A program made the position numbers and the translations under genes. 64,000 nucleotides of DNA from Acanthococcus lagerstroemiae (taxonomy: Eukaryota > Arthropoda > Insecta > Hemiptera > Eriococcidae): NCBI GenBank assembly GCA_031841125.1, contig CM063110.1, positions 17,479,626 to 17,543,625 of the forward strand, read 5' to 3'. The notes beneath the pieces were generated by a model, which saw only the letters and a program-made list of their open reading frames with translations, had not been told where the DNA came from and did not search any database. This document shows positions 22,455 through 33,459 of this stretch, piece by piece (positions within the stretch are counted from its first letter, which is position 1; every line of letters starts with the position of its first letter).

Positions 22455-23000
22455 CCTCATTTGGGTCTACTGTCATTACACCCTCTTACAAAATCTGCAT
22501 TTCCCGCTCCGTGGTCCTTTCATTCTTTTCGGCTCTTACCATATTTTTGTGCAGTCAACTTAATTGTGCGTTTCGCGGATTATAAGGTAATGACGACCTG
22601 GACCATCTTCCATCTTCGGTCATTCACCTTCTTTTCAAAACTATATTCTTTCACTGTGGCGTGTTTTTTATCGCTTTCGCTTGTGCCACCTTTTTGTGTG
22701 GAATCAAATTAATCTTACTTTCGGCGGATTATAAGGTCCATGACTTTCCGGGCCATCTTGGTCTACTGTCATTACACCCTCTTACAAAATCTGCATTTCC
22801 CGCTCCGTGGTCCTTTCATTCTTTTTGGCTCCTAACATCTTTTTGTGTAGTCAAATGAATCTTACGTTTCGTGGATTATAAGGTTCACGACTTCCTGGAC
22901 CATCTTCCATTTTTGGTCATTTCTCCCTCTTTCTGAAACTATATAATATATTCTTTCGCTCTGTCTTTGATACTGCCTTTTTAGACTATTCTTTCAAAAA
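22455..23000. repeat. ~148 bp tandem subrepeats in FB-1 left arm
   Basis: The GTCATT-type landmark recurs at 22474, 22621, 22770 and 22918 (steps 147, 149, 148). Each unit also carries GGATTATAAGGT and a CCATCTTCC/TTGG phrase, giving three and a half diverged units. The 97-codon frame through them is a product of the repeat, not a gene. Mirrored at about 26330-26880. Confidence 0.8.
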
Positions 23001-23346
23001 TGACATTTTCGCCTAAAATTGACGATTTTATATACGTATTGGGACTACGTCGGGTGGAAATTCAATTTTCGAAACTATTTCGTCAGTTTCTAATTTTTCA
23101 AGAAAAAATTTTTAATTTTTAATTTTTTGAGAAAACCGTTTTTAAAAATCCATTTTACTTGAAAATAAACTTTGAAAAATTGTACCACCCTTATTATTTG
23201 CTGCAATAAAGTACTTATTTTGATGTAAAATTGTTACATTGCACATAGTTTGGGAGGAATAGAAATATAAACATTAGGTTCAGTTTTCCAAGACCTTTAA
23301 TTTGATATCATTAAAGCCATAGTTTTACCGGGACTTTTTGAGACTG

Positions 23347-24134
23347 CAGTAGACTTCCAATTATCCGCCCGAATTGGGCCTACAGATTGGGCGGATAACC
23401 TGAAAACATGTAATTTTGATAAGAAAAAGATTGAGAAAGGGAGGAAAACCATTTATATTGAATTAGTTACGTAAGGTAATAAGTTATTTTATACAAAAAA
23501 AAACTTCAATATTAAAAAAAAAATCGGCAATTTTAGCCTTTTTGATCAGTGGGGGAGGGGGCAACATTGTAAAAAAACAACTAAAAACAGTCAGTTCATT
23601 TTTTTTTTTAATCTGTAGTTTTTCTTTGCTTCTTCATGATATGCCGCTCTTTTCAGCAGCATAATTTCTCTACTTTCTTTGTGAATTTCATAATCTGCAG
23701 CAGTAATTACTGGCTGTTGTTTAAACACCAGTAACTTTCCCAATGCTGAAAAAGCACTGTCATAATGTGTATCAGCCTTGGGCTTACTTACGAGCACAAC
23801 AAGCGCACCGGATGGGAGCAGCCGATTTTGAGGGGTGGCCGAATTTTGAGAATGAGCTTTTTTCTAAGGTGGATGTTGGATAGGAACAGATACGAAAAAA
23901 AATTTCCGGCTAGGCAGTCGAGGGCCCCGAGTGCTTGTAACCGACCTTCATCATAATCCGGGGCTGATCCATATGTACTGACTGATGCATCTCCTACCCG
24001 TTCTTGATCATAATTATTATCAGGTGTGCTAAGGACTGAAGTTGTGATTTTAGTGAGATTTTGGACGGATAAATTCGTGGCGAGAACAATCTGGAAAGTG
24101 GATAAACCAATGGCGGATTATCGGGAGTCTACTG
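23347..24134. mobile_element. Pogo/Tigger-like non-autonomous element inside the FB-1 arm
   Basis: Starts CAGTAGACTTCCAATTATCC and ends with the inverse of CAGTAGACTCCCGATAATCC, the style of TIR found in Tigger/pogo elements. TA follows on the right and TG precedes on the left, so a TA duplication with one change is possible. A minus-strand frame (23797-23591) ends KRAAYHEEAKKNYRLKKKMN and might be the C-terminal rag of a transposase. That match is weak. Its far end persists at 26070 in the other arm. Confidence 0.6.
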
Positions 24135-24858
24135 TACTCCTTTTTTTTTTTTTTTTTTGAGACTATTTCATTTTTATAGGGATTTTTATAGACTCTTCAA
24201 GTCTTTTTAGAGACTTTTAATACGACCTTTTTTTGAGTTTTGAGCGCCTAAAAATCCGAGCCTTGATGATAATCTTCAAGGATTTAACAACATTAAAACG
24301 GTTAACGAGCAAAACTTTTATTGGGTATCTGTAAGAACCGTATCTGTTGTATGTTTGTAATTTAAGCCCATTTGCCTCTCTTTTTTCCACTGCACGAATT
24401 TTTTATTGAAACCTTGAAATTCATTGATTAGTCTTTTCTCCAGGGAGAGCATAGCAAAGGGCAATAGGCGTTTCTCTTCCATTGTGTTTCTTATAAAATT
24501 TTGATTCTTTCTACTCGTACATACAAGAAACGTCTTTCAACTTCGTCAGATGACATTAGCATCATTATATAAAATTTTCAGAAGCTTAATAAATTCATAG
24601 AAATAAGTACCTATTCAGAATATCCTTAAGGAAGAAGTACCGTAAATCAGTTGTTTTTACACTTTAGAAATCTTGCCTTTCATAGATTATTTTCAGTTCA
24701 ATCTTCAATTTTTTTTCATGAAGGATGGAATAGCATGCCACTGTATTCTTCAATAGTTAATTCGCCAGAGATTTTTGTTTTTTTCAAATTTGAAAAATCA
24801 AACAAATTAGCCACAAGCGAATGCCCGGTGTAATTAAATCTGTCAGTAATTTCGCAAA

Positions 24859-25344
24859 TTATGATATCGCATTCACGCGAATGTCGGATATCGGAATGAT
24901 ATCGTGCCGATATCAGTGTCGGTTGAATATCGGACGATGAGCATAAAGATACACGTTTAAATATTGATGCTTTATGTTTTACATTGAAGAATTTTCCAGA
25001 TTCGTACAAGCGCGAAAAATAATATTGTGATACAACAGACATCAGGAATCATGTTTTCGAAATCACTGAATTCGTTTTTCACCTGTTAACCCCTAGGTAG
25101 AAATTTGGATCCCATCGGGAAAGGGGGCGACAGGCAAAAAATGCATTAAATGTAATATGCGTATCGTTTCGCAGGGTTTTGGGGCCGTAAAATTCATGTA
25201 CCGATTTTCAGATTACCGTGAAAATTGAGGGACCTGTAGTGGGGCGAGGCTGAAAATAAGAATAAATAAACAATTTGGAAGTGGATTTCATTTTTTCTGT
25301 TTTCGAGATGATTTTTCGAATTTGAGCTTCAGTCAAGAGGAAGC
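24859..25344. other. Unique centre (loop) of FB-1
   Basis: 486 bp with no inverse partner. It contains several GATATC/CCGATATC motifs (24860-24940). A minus-strand frame of 108 codons spans loop and left arm (25042-24716) but has no recognisable domain. The loop may have been captured from host DNA. Confidence 0.7.
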
Positions 25345-27713
25345 TTTGCGAAATTACTGACAGATTTAATTACACCGGGCATTCGCTTGTGGCTAATTTG
25401 TTTGATTTTTCAAATTTGAAAAAAACAAAAATCTCTGGCGAATTAACTATTGAAGAATACAGTGGCATGCTATTCCATCCTTCATGAAAAAAAATTGAAG
25501 ATTGAACTGAAAATAATCTATGAAAGGCAAGATTTCTAAAGTGTAAAAACAACTGATTTACGGTACTTCTTCCTTAAGGATATTCTGAATAGGTACTTAT
25601 TTCTATGAATTTATTAAGCTTCTGAAAATTTTATATAATGATGCTAATGTCATCTGACGAAGTTGAAAGACGTTTCTTGTATGTACGAGTAGAAAGAATC
25701 AAAATTTTATAAGAAACACAATGGAAGAGAAACGCCTATTGCCCTTTGCTATGCTCTCCATGGAGAAAAGACTAATCAATGAATTTCAAGGTTTCAATAA
25801 AAAATTCGTGCAGTGGAAAAAAGAGAGGCAAATGGGCTTAAATTACAAACATACAACAGATACGGTTCTTACAGATACCCAATAAAAGTTTTGCTCGTTA
25901 ACCGTTTTAATGTTGTTAAATCCTTGAAGATTATCATCAAGGCTCGGATTTTTAGGCGCTAAAAACTCAAAAAAAGGTCGTATTAAAAGTCTCTAAAAAG
26001 ACTTGAAGAGTCTATAAAAATCCCTATAAAAATGAAATAGTCTCAAAAAAAAAAAAAAAAAAAAGGAGTACAGTAGACTCCCGATAATCCGCCATTGGTT
26101 TATCCACTTTCCAGATTGTTCTCGCCACGAAATAATAAGGGTGGTACAATTTTTCAAAGTTTATTTTCAAGTAAAATGGATTTTTAAAAAACGGTTTTCT
26201 CAAAAAATTAAAAATTAAAAATTTTTTCTTGAAAAATTAGAAACTGACGAAATAGTTTCGAAAATTGAATTTCCACCCGACGTAGTCCCAATACGTATAT
26301 AAAATCGTCAATTTTAGGCGAAAATGTCATTTTTGAAAGAATAGTCTAAAAAGGCAGTATCAAAGACAGAGCGAAAGAATATATTATATAGTTTCAGAAA
26401 GAGGGAGAAATGACCAAAAATGGAAGATGGTCCAGGAAGTCGTGAACCTTATAATCCACGAAACGTAAGATTCATTTGACTACACAAAAAGATGTTAGGA
26501 GCAAAAAGAATGAAAGGACCACGGAGCGGGAAATGCAGATTTTGTAAGAGGGTGTAATGACAGTAGACCAAGATGGCCCGGAAAGTCATGGACCTTATAA
26601 TCCGCCGAAAGTAAGATTAATTTGATTCCACACAAAAAGGTGGCACAAGCGAAAGCGATAAAAAACACGCCACAGTGAAAGAATATAGTTTTGAAAAGAA
26701 GGTGAATGACCGAAGATGGAAGATGGTCCAGGTCGTCATTACCTTATAATCCGCGAAACGCACAATTAAGTTGACTGCACAAAAATATGGTAAGAGCCGA
26801 AAAGAATGAAAGGACCACGGAGCGGGAAATGCAGATTTTGTAAGAGGGTGTAATGACAGTAGACCCAAATGAGGCGCAATGCAGCTAGTAGCACTGTTAT
26901 GAATTTTCAAAATTCATTCTTAACAACCAAAAAAAAAAAAAAAAAAAAAAACTAAATTTTGAAGTAATTAAGTAACTGAGCAAGTGATTTGATCTTGGTG
27001 AAAATCAAGACATATTAGATTTTAGCGTTCGTTTGAATAATAATGTTTTGGTGAAAATATCAGTGCGCTGTAACGACAATAATAATTAATAAATTCATGT
27101 CCATAAATGAATTATGTAAGTAAGTGGGTCTAGGTACGTATGAAACAAACTTCGGCAAAATAATTGAGCTAATAAACACAGAAACAACTTTTCTATCGCA
27201 TTCCCTTATTGCTTACATATGTTTGCCTACTCCTTAATTTTCAGGCAAACCTGATTTGTATCCTACTGTACGACAAAGAGCCCCCTCTCGACGGGTCTAT
27301 GGGGTATAGGAGATTATGGATGGCAGCACAAACCAGCACAAACGGAGCACAAACTATTGCATCCACTTTTCCCCTTTCAACTCTTTATCTAACTACTTTT
27401 TCAAAGACCATTTCTTCAGCCCCCCCAAAAATAAACCTCAACAACTTAGGAAGGGGGGCAGCACAAACGACGGAATTTTCAGCACAAACCAGCACAAACG
27501 TAGCACAAACAATTGACACAATTTTCAATCCCCTAGGTGAAAGTGGGGGGGCTCCTGTTTCTACAGCCCCCCAAAAGTTTTCTCGAATATCTCAGGAAGG
27601 GGAGCAGCACAAACGATGGGGTTTTCAGCACAAACCAGCACAAACGTAGCACAAACGAATGGCGTATGTTTCAAGTCTATCTGGGTAAGTGGGGGGGCCG
27701 AGGAAATGCACCT
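25345..27713 (-). repeat. Right arm of the FB-1 palindrome
   Basis: 2369 bp, the inverse of the left arm. Single-base differences are rare (for example CCATGGAGAGC against CCAGGGAGAGC near 25755/24440). Only the outer ~62 bp of the Tigger-like element remain here (26070-26130), joined directly to AATAATAAGGGTGG. The right arm therefore suffered an ~875 bp deletion after the palindrome formed. Confidence 0.9.
26330..26880. repeat. ~148 bp tandem subrepeats in FB-1 right arm
   Basis: Inverse copy of the left-arm array, with the same units, order and spacing, so the tandem array predates or was copied with the palindrome. Confidence 0.8.
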
Positions 27714-29363
27714 CAGTCAGCTGGTGTTTTACCCGAATCTAGGATCTTGTTGAATAGTTTTGTTAGTATTAATATCATTTCCTCTCCCCCATTTTTATGT
27801 TTTCATTGGTTATATTGTCATGGCCTGGACTTTTCCCTGGTTTCAGTTGGTCAACTATTGCTTTAATTTCTTTTTCGAAGAAATATGGTATTTCTCATTT
27901 TTCTTTGTAGTTGAAGTTGCAGTATTTATCGTCGTCGTATAATTTTGCATAATACTTCGTTATAAATTTGTTTATTCTTTTTCTATCGCAGATCCTTTCT
28001 CCTTGGGAGCCTATAAAGTGCGAAGTCCATTGCAGCGAGACATGTTTGTTTTTTCATTTTTTTAATATTTTTATTTGTTTCAATAGTTGTTCTGATGATA
28101 TCATTTTTTACCAGGAGATTTTCTCCCTCAATTTCTTACAGATTAGGTTTGAAACTTCGTTTAGTTCTGTTTTCTCTCTTGCCTCTTTCCTTCTAGTCCC
28201 TAAGAGTTGAGACATTTTTTAAAGTAATAGTTTGATATCATCCTTGATTTTTTCCACCTTTGGATTTTTTCTTTTGTTTACTACCGTTTCGTCTGTTGTA
28301 TTTTTTTGAGTGTATTTTATTATTCCTGTTATTGATTTGTACAGTGCTTCTATACTGGTTTCGACTTTTAATCCTAATTTCAGTTCTGCTATTTGTTCCT
28401 TCAACTCTTGTTGATATTTTTGGGGATTAATTTTTCCGTCGCCTTTGCTGTTCTTATTGCTAAATTTGATGTGCTTTTCAGTGTGCATTGCTATTGTTAT
28501 TAGTCGGTGGTCTGAATTATATTCGAATTTATTTTGAATGTCGAAATTTACTATTGATTTGTTTTCTACTGGGGTTATTATGTAGTCTATCAGGGTTTTA
28601 TATTCTTGGTTTGGTGAGATCCGTGTCCATCTTTTTTCTTTCCTTTTTTTGAAGAAACTCTATGAACTATTTTTAGATTGTGTTCTTGGCAAAATCTTAA
28701 GAGTTTCTAGCCTCTTTCGTTCCTGTTCTTGAATCCAAAATTGCCCATTGTACTACTCTCGTATTTTTGTTTTTGACCTACTTCGCTATTCCAGTCCCTC
28801 ATTAGTATGAGGTTCTTTCTTTTGCTGTTTTGCTCGTGTATTACTATTTCATCCACTTGTTCATAAAATTTATCTATTTCTTCCTCTTCGGCTGTGGAGG
28901 TGGGGGCGTAAACCTGAAGACATGTTACAATTGTTTTTTGGAATTCCATTTTCAGTATGGCTATCCTGTGAGAGATACCTCTTATTTTTTTTATTAAGGG
29001 TTGATAATTTGCTTTTATTAAAAAACCTTCTCCTTTTTGACCTTCGTTGTTACCAATGTGGTATAGCAGATTTCCTTTCTGGGTGACGTGGATTTTCTCC
29101 CCTCTTCTACGGACTCCCGACAGACCTACAATCGCCATGTTGGAATGCATGAATGCCTTCTCCAGTTCGATTAGGTTTTCAGGGGTACGGAGTGTTCTTA
29201 CGTTTATTGTGCCTATTTTTATTTCTGTGCGTTCAAATTTGGATTTGTTTAGCAAAAGTTTTTTGTTTTTGTTTTTGTTTTTAAAATGAGGGGTTTTCTC
29301 AACTGAGTTTTTCATATTATCGTCTTTTGCCAGTGAAAATTTTTGTGTTTTGAGTCCATGCAC
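27714..29363 (-). mobile_element. 5' half of RTE-B LINE, right of FB-1
   Basis: Minus-strand continuation of RTE-B. The endonuclease lies at about 29290-28710, linker sequence follows, and the start of RT ends LTKLFNKILDSGKTPA at the FB-1 junction (27722). Stops and frameshifts are present in the linker (28650-27730). Confidence 0.85.
28707..29363 (-). pseudogene. RTE-B AP-endonuclease domain, catalytic residues altered
   Basis: 218 open codons. Motifs in order: KIGTINVRTLRT, the region normally reading SEVRR that here reads LSGVRRRGE (the catalytic Glu replaced by Gly), FLIKANYQPLI, TCLQVYAPTSTAEEEE and LILMRDWNSEVG (usually GDWN). The domain is complete to about the GxxGFKNRNERG segment, then breaks. 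The altered Glu implies loss of nicking activity. Confidence 0.8.
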
Positions 29364-29366
29364 AAT

Positions 29367-31020
29367 TACTCACAGAAAATGAGAATTTTCTAAAAGAAAT
29401 TTGCGTCTCCTTTTGGAATTAAAATTTTGGCTAAGAAATTAATACATACTTGGAGAGGGAGGGGGCAGTGTGGCCGAAAATTTTGAAAATTCTTCAATTA
29501 TGCGCGAATTTGAATTCGTAGTCTTATTGCGTTATTGGCCATTAAATTGAGAAATTTGTGAAAAAATTCGCGTCGTCTTTTCATTTTTGAATGGCAGCTG
29601 AATGATTAGTTCTTATTTGAAAGCGGGGAGGGGGCTGTTTGTGACCAAAAATTTAGAAAATTGTTCGGTTTGGGCTCGTATCTGAGTGCAATTGCACACC
29701 AGAACTGAGAATTATCTGAAAAAAATTCTCGTAGTTTTTTAAATTTAGAATTTTGGCTGAATAATTAGTTCATGGTTCAGGGCGGAAAGGGGCTGTATGC
29801 AATCAAAAATTTTGAAAATTCTCCAGTTTAGGTGCGGATCTGAATTCTTGTCCACCAAAATTGAGAATTTCCTGAAAAATATTTGAGTCGCCTTTTAAAT
29901 TTTAAATTTTTGCTAAGAAATCAGTACATACTTGAAAAAAAAGGGGGGCACTGTGACCAAAAATGTTGAAAATTCTCCAGTTTGGGCTCGGATTTGAATT
30001 CTTAGCTTTATTGCTCAGGTACCCGCCAAAATTGAGAAATTTCGGGGGGAAATTGGCGTCGCTTTTTGGATTTAAAATTTTGGCTGAATAATTAGTTCAC
30101 AACTAACCGAGCGGGGGGGAGGGAGCGTTATTTGACCAAAAATTTTGAAAACTCCGGTTTAGGCACAGATCTGAATTCTTAACATTCTGCCGCAGTTATA
30201 TACACAAGAAAGGGGATTTTCTAAAAATTATTCGAGTCGCCTTTTGAATTTGAAGTTTTGGCAGAAAAATTACCGCATACTGAAAGGGGGTAATGTGACA
30301 GAAAATTTTGAAAATTCTCCAGTTTTTAGGCACGGATCTGAATTCTTAGCCTTATTGCGCAATTATGCACCGAAAATGGGAAATTACTGAAAAAATTCGC
30401 GTCGCTATTCAGTTTAAAATTATGGCTGAATAATTAGTTTACAGTTAAGAGCGGAGAGGAGGTTGTACGTGAGAAAATTTTTTTTAATTCTCTGGTTTAG
30501 GTGCGGATCTGAATTTTTAACATCCTTGTGTTGTTATACTAAGACTGCTATAAGAACGGGTAGAGGAGGGCCAACGTTGCCTGCTGAATACACGTAGCCT
30601 TATCGAGTTTTCACTGATTTTTTCGTTTACCGTTGAGTATCTCGAGAAATTTCGAATTACAAGTAAAATGAGAGAGAGTAAAAATTGTAGCTCATAAAAT
30701 TTCCTTTCAGTTGAGCCCATTTAAAATGGAATCCATGCAGTGACTTTCGAATTACGGTATTCTACAGCCCTAGTTATACCACAAAAATGAGAATTTTCTG
30801 AAAAAGAAATTCACATCGCCTTTTGAATTTAAGATTTTGGCTAAATAGTTAGTTCATAGTTAGCTATGAAGTAATTATTCAGCTCAATTTTAAAAATGAA
30901 AGGGCGACGCCATTTTTTCAGAAATTTCCCATTTTGGTGGGTAATGGCACAACAATGCTAAGAATTCAGATACGTGCCTAAACCGGAGTATTTCCCGGAT
31001 TTTTGGTTATATTACCCCCT
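29367..31020. repeat. ~165 bp diverged tandem array, last unit inverted
   Basis: A unit reading GAGAATTTTCTGAAAAAAAT, TCGCGTCGCCTTTTGAATT, TTTGGCTGAATAATTAGTT, GACCAAAAATTTTGAAAAT, GGCACGGATCTGAATTCTTAG recurs at about 29377, 29548, 29703, 29852, 30028, 30202, 30372 and 30790. At 30890-31020 the same text appears in inverse orientation (GGGCGACGCCATTTTTTCAG...). The structure is an array closed by an opposite-facing unit. A MITE interrupts one unit. Confidence 0.8.
30539..30773. mobile_element. 235 bp MITE in the tandem array
   Basis: Interrupts a unit of the array. Ends CTAAGACTGCTATA and the inverse of CTAGGGCTGTAGAATA give a short imperfect TIR, flanked by TTATA on both sides (30534-30538 and 30774-30778). 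No coding content worth naming. Confidence 0.6.
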
Positions 31021-31024
31021 TCAA

Positions 31025-31820
31025 GTATGAACTAATTTAAACTTAGATTTTCAAGTGTTGGTAGCCCTGTATATATGTGTGAGTGATTATGTACGATTTA
31101 CCTCAAGCGTGTAGCAAACTTCAACTATCATTAAGTCGATTAGAAATCCACTTTCAAAGAAAATTTGTCCTAAATTTAACTGCATCATCTCCAAAAAATT
31201 GAATTATAATTAGTTCTACTGGTAGAATAAGTTGTACTCGTTTTTTTAACCTCCTGAAGATAGTAGTTTTTCTATTTGAAAGTATACATGATCACTCACT
31301 CATTTTCACCCGCTAACACCCGCGCAGGTAATTCTGCAGCGCACTCTAGTGCAGATTTAAATACCAATACACTGTAGGGTATCTACTGAGGTCGAAAAAA
31401 ATTGACTAGGTAGTGGGAGACTTATGGGTTTCACTTTCGGATTTTAGACGCGTTTTTTTCAGTTTTGCATGTTCAATACTCGATGAAGTTTTCTATCAAA
31501 AAATTCAAGGGTTTTACTTTCATTTAAGGAAAGTTCTTACTTTCATTTTTTTGAGTTACTTTTAGGTGACTGGGGGGGGGACTTTCTTCAAAATGGGGAA
31601 ATTTTGGAGAACTTGGGGGACCGATAAGACACCTTGTATTACTGTTGAAGCTATATTACAAATTGGGACCCCAGCGAACCAAATAGGGGATTTATGATCA
31701 CTTATATCATGATGTGCATATGGAATTCTTAGGCACTGGTGATCGCTAAATCTACTGAATACCTGGCGTAATAATACCAACCTATGCTGTAATGCATGGC
31801 ATTTTTGCCGCTCAGCTTCT
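31025..31820. other. Intronic sequence, nothing recognised
   Basis: AT-rich. It contains a G-run near 31572. No coding or repeat structure identified. Confidence 0.35.
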
Positions 31821-31825
31821 TCCAG

Positions 31826-32202
31826 GGACGTACCGATAGTGGGGCAACTTACCCCCCCCCCCTCCATCCCCGTAGGAATTTTTCCCTCAGCAGTTGGGGA
31901 AATTTACCACATTTCAGTCATGTGGGTTGGAAAAACCCAACAAGTCAAAAGGTTTTTTTTTCTGCTTGGATACTTGAGAATTGAGTTGAGAAGTTGGGAA
32001 ACTCCAACAAGTCAAAAGGATTTTTCTTATTTTGGTTTGATACTTGGGAATTTTGAGTTGAATCAGTTAAAAAAGTCCAACAGTTTGAAAGTTTTTTTTT
32101 TTTGTTTGATATTTGGGAATTCTGAATTGAGTCAGTTGGAAATTTCACAATTTACCCCCCCCCCCCTCCTTCCATCCAGGAAAAACTTCGGCGCGTCCCC
32201 GG
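31826..32202 (+). mobile_element. G-rich MITE (GGGACGTACCGA ends), copy 1
   Basis: Starts AGGGACGTACCGATAG, has C-runs just inside both ends and repeated TTGGGAATTTTGAGTTGA phrases, and ends TTCGGCGCGTCCC (inverse GGGACGCGCCGAA). Related inserts lie at about 41045-41280 and 56292-56525. Non-coding. Confidence 0.6.
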
Positions 32203-32851
32203 CTCCTTCCTCTAGAGATCGCAATTTTATCTTCTGGGTGGAACTGGCATTAAAAGCGAGCTCAGCGATCTGAAAAACTGCGTAATATTATCCACTTTAT
32301 TCCTACACTTTCATCTTCATTTCTGTGTCATCTTCTCTCTTGGATACCATTAGTCTCACCCTAGGATGCTATTAGTCTCACTCTCGGATGAAACTGACAT
32401 TACAAACGAGTTCAGTAACTTTGAAACCTAGTAAACGGATAACCATATTCTAATGTACGAACTTTCAGAGCTCCGCCTCCTCGCTGGTGCTGCAATTTTA
32501 AATTTACAGACAAACTCATCCAAATCAAATTCTATGATCTTGAAACTTCCCTAGTCAGTATATCGATTCGATTCATCTCGTTAGTGAATGTTTCAAAAAG
32601 TTATGACAAAAAATGATTTCTGATGTTAAAAAACACTGAAAAACTTGTGTTTCACAATGTCATACGTACGAATAGGGAGAGAGGGGATCTCAGGGAAGAG
32701 AGACAAAGGTGTTCAGAAGCGAATTTTACGTTTTTCCAACAAAACGCCTGTGTAAATGTACGGAAAAGGAAAGAGCCATATTGCGTCTCCCCTTTTCAAC
32801 ATTTCTAGAACAGGTGCGAAAAAATTTTGAATGAAAACCTTCTTAGGTAGG

Positions 32852-33453
32852 CAGAGGCGGATCCAGAAGGAAATTCTAGGAGGAAGTCAGTCCAGATTTA
32901 GGTGTACAAAATTTTCGTACCTATAATCAGTTTCATTTCTAATACATTTAAATTGTGATCAGTGTTGCCAGACCTTTTTGTCATGGAGTCGCCGGTTCGA
33001 CTTCTCAGTGTCGCCTTAAACACTGTAAAAATCGCCGAAATTTGCAAACGCCCAACAAAATTATATAGGGGTGGCCAAAATTAGGCGACAAGCAACACTT
33101 TTCTTGTCGCCAGAGGGCACTTTACATAGCCCAATTGGCGAAAATTCACCCAATCTGGTAACACTATAGGTATCAGTTTTGTAAGTAATTTTCAATCAAT
33201 GACCAGAAGTATAAACTTGATGTTAACGCTTAAACCTATGGAATAAAATATTAATTACGAACGTTAAGTAATATTATATTATATAACATTTGAAAAAAAA
33301 TGGTTTAATTTTTAGACGTTCATAATAAATTTATGAATTCCAATGATTAAGTTCATACGTTTGTTTCTTCTTGTACATGTTGCCAAGTATACTATTTCTC
33401 TAATTGTTAGGGGGAGGGGATTTCCCTAATTTCCCCCCGGCGATCCGCCCCTG
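32852..33453. mobile_element. 602 bp MITE with CAGAGGCGGATCC ends
   Basis: Starts CAGAGGCGGATCCAG and ends CGATCCGCCCCTG, imperfect inverse ends, flanked by GTAGG on both sides (32847-32851 and 33454-33458). CAGRGGCGGATCC-type ends are common among non-autonomous insect DNA elements (from memory). Contains another nested element at 32960-33166. Confidence 0.65.
32960..33166. mobile_element. Nested MITE with CAGTGTTGCCAG ends
   Basis: Begins CAGTGTTGCCAGAC and ends with the inverse of TAGTGTTACCAGATT. The interior repeats GTCGCC/GGCGAC words. Lies wholly inside the 32852-33453 element, so it is younger. No clear target duplication. Confidence 0.5.
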
Positions 33454-33459
33454 GTAGGA

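Larger units (their letters stand above)
21617..24858 (+). repeat. Left arm of the FB-1 palindrome
   Basis: 3242 bp. Matches the right arm in inverse orientation except for an extra segment at about 23199-24073, which is absent from the right arm and includes most of a Tigger-like element. The arm homology ends at TTCGCAAA (24851-24858). Confidence 0.9.
21617..27713. mobile_element. FB-1: 6.1 kb palindromic foldback element with 9 bp target duplication
   Basis: Both termini read AGGTGCATTTCCTCGG (inverse at the right end). The flanks are CAGTCTGCT (21608-21616) and CAGTCAGCT (27714-27722), a 9 bp target duplication with one mismatch. The arms (21617-24858 and 25345-27713) are inverse copies, about 99% alike by eye, around a 486 bp unique centre. 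Removing the element plus one 9-mer restores an uninterrupted RTE RT frame on the minus strand (..DSGKTPA joins DWEFSNIII..), confirming insertion into a LINE. No transposase is encoded. Subrepeated long arms with a 9 bp duplication resemble Drosophila FB elements. Relation to the Mutator-like superfamily is inference. Confidence 0.92.

Noticed and set aside
22419..22712. 97-codon frame present in both FB-1 arms as a duplicated gene
   Set aside because: It runs through ~148 bp non-coding tandem units and is duplicated only because the arms are inverse copies; no domain.
23591..23797. Confident Tigger transposase C-terminus
   Set aside because: Similarity is only compositional; retained as a possibility under the Tigger-like element.
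24716..25042. 108-codon ORF as a possible foldback transposase
   Set aside because: Too short, no DDE-type motif, crosses the loop/arm junction.
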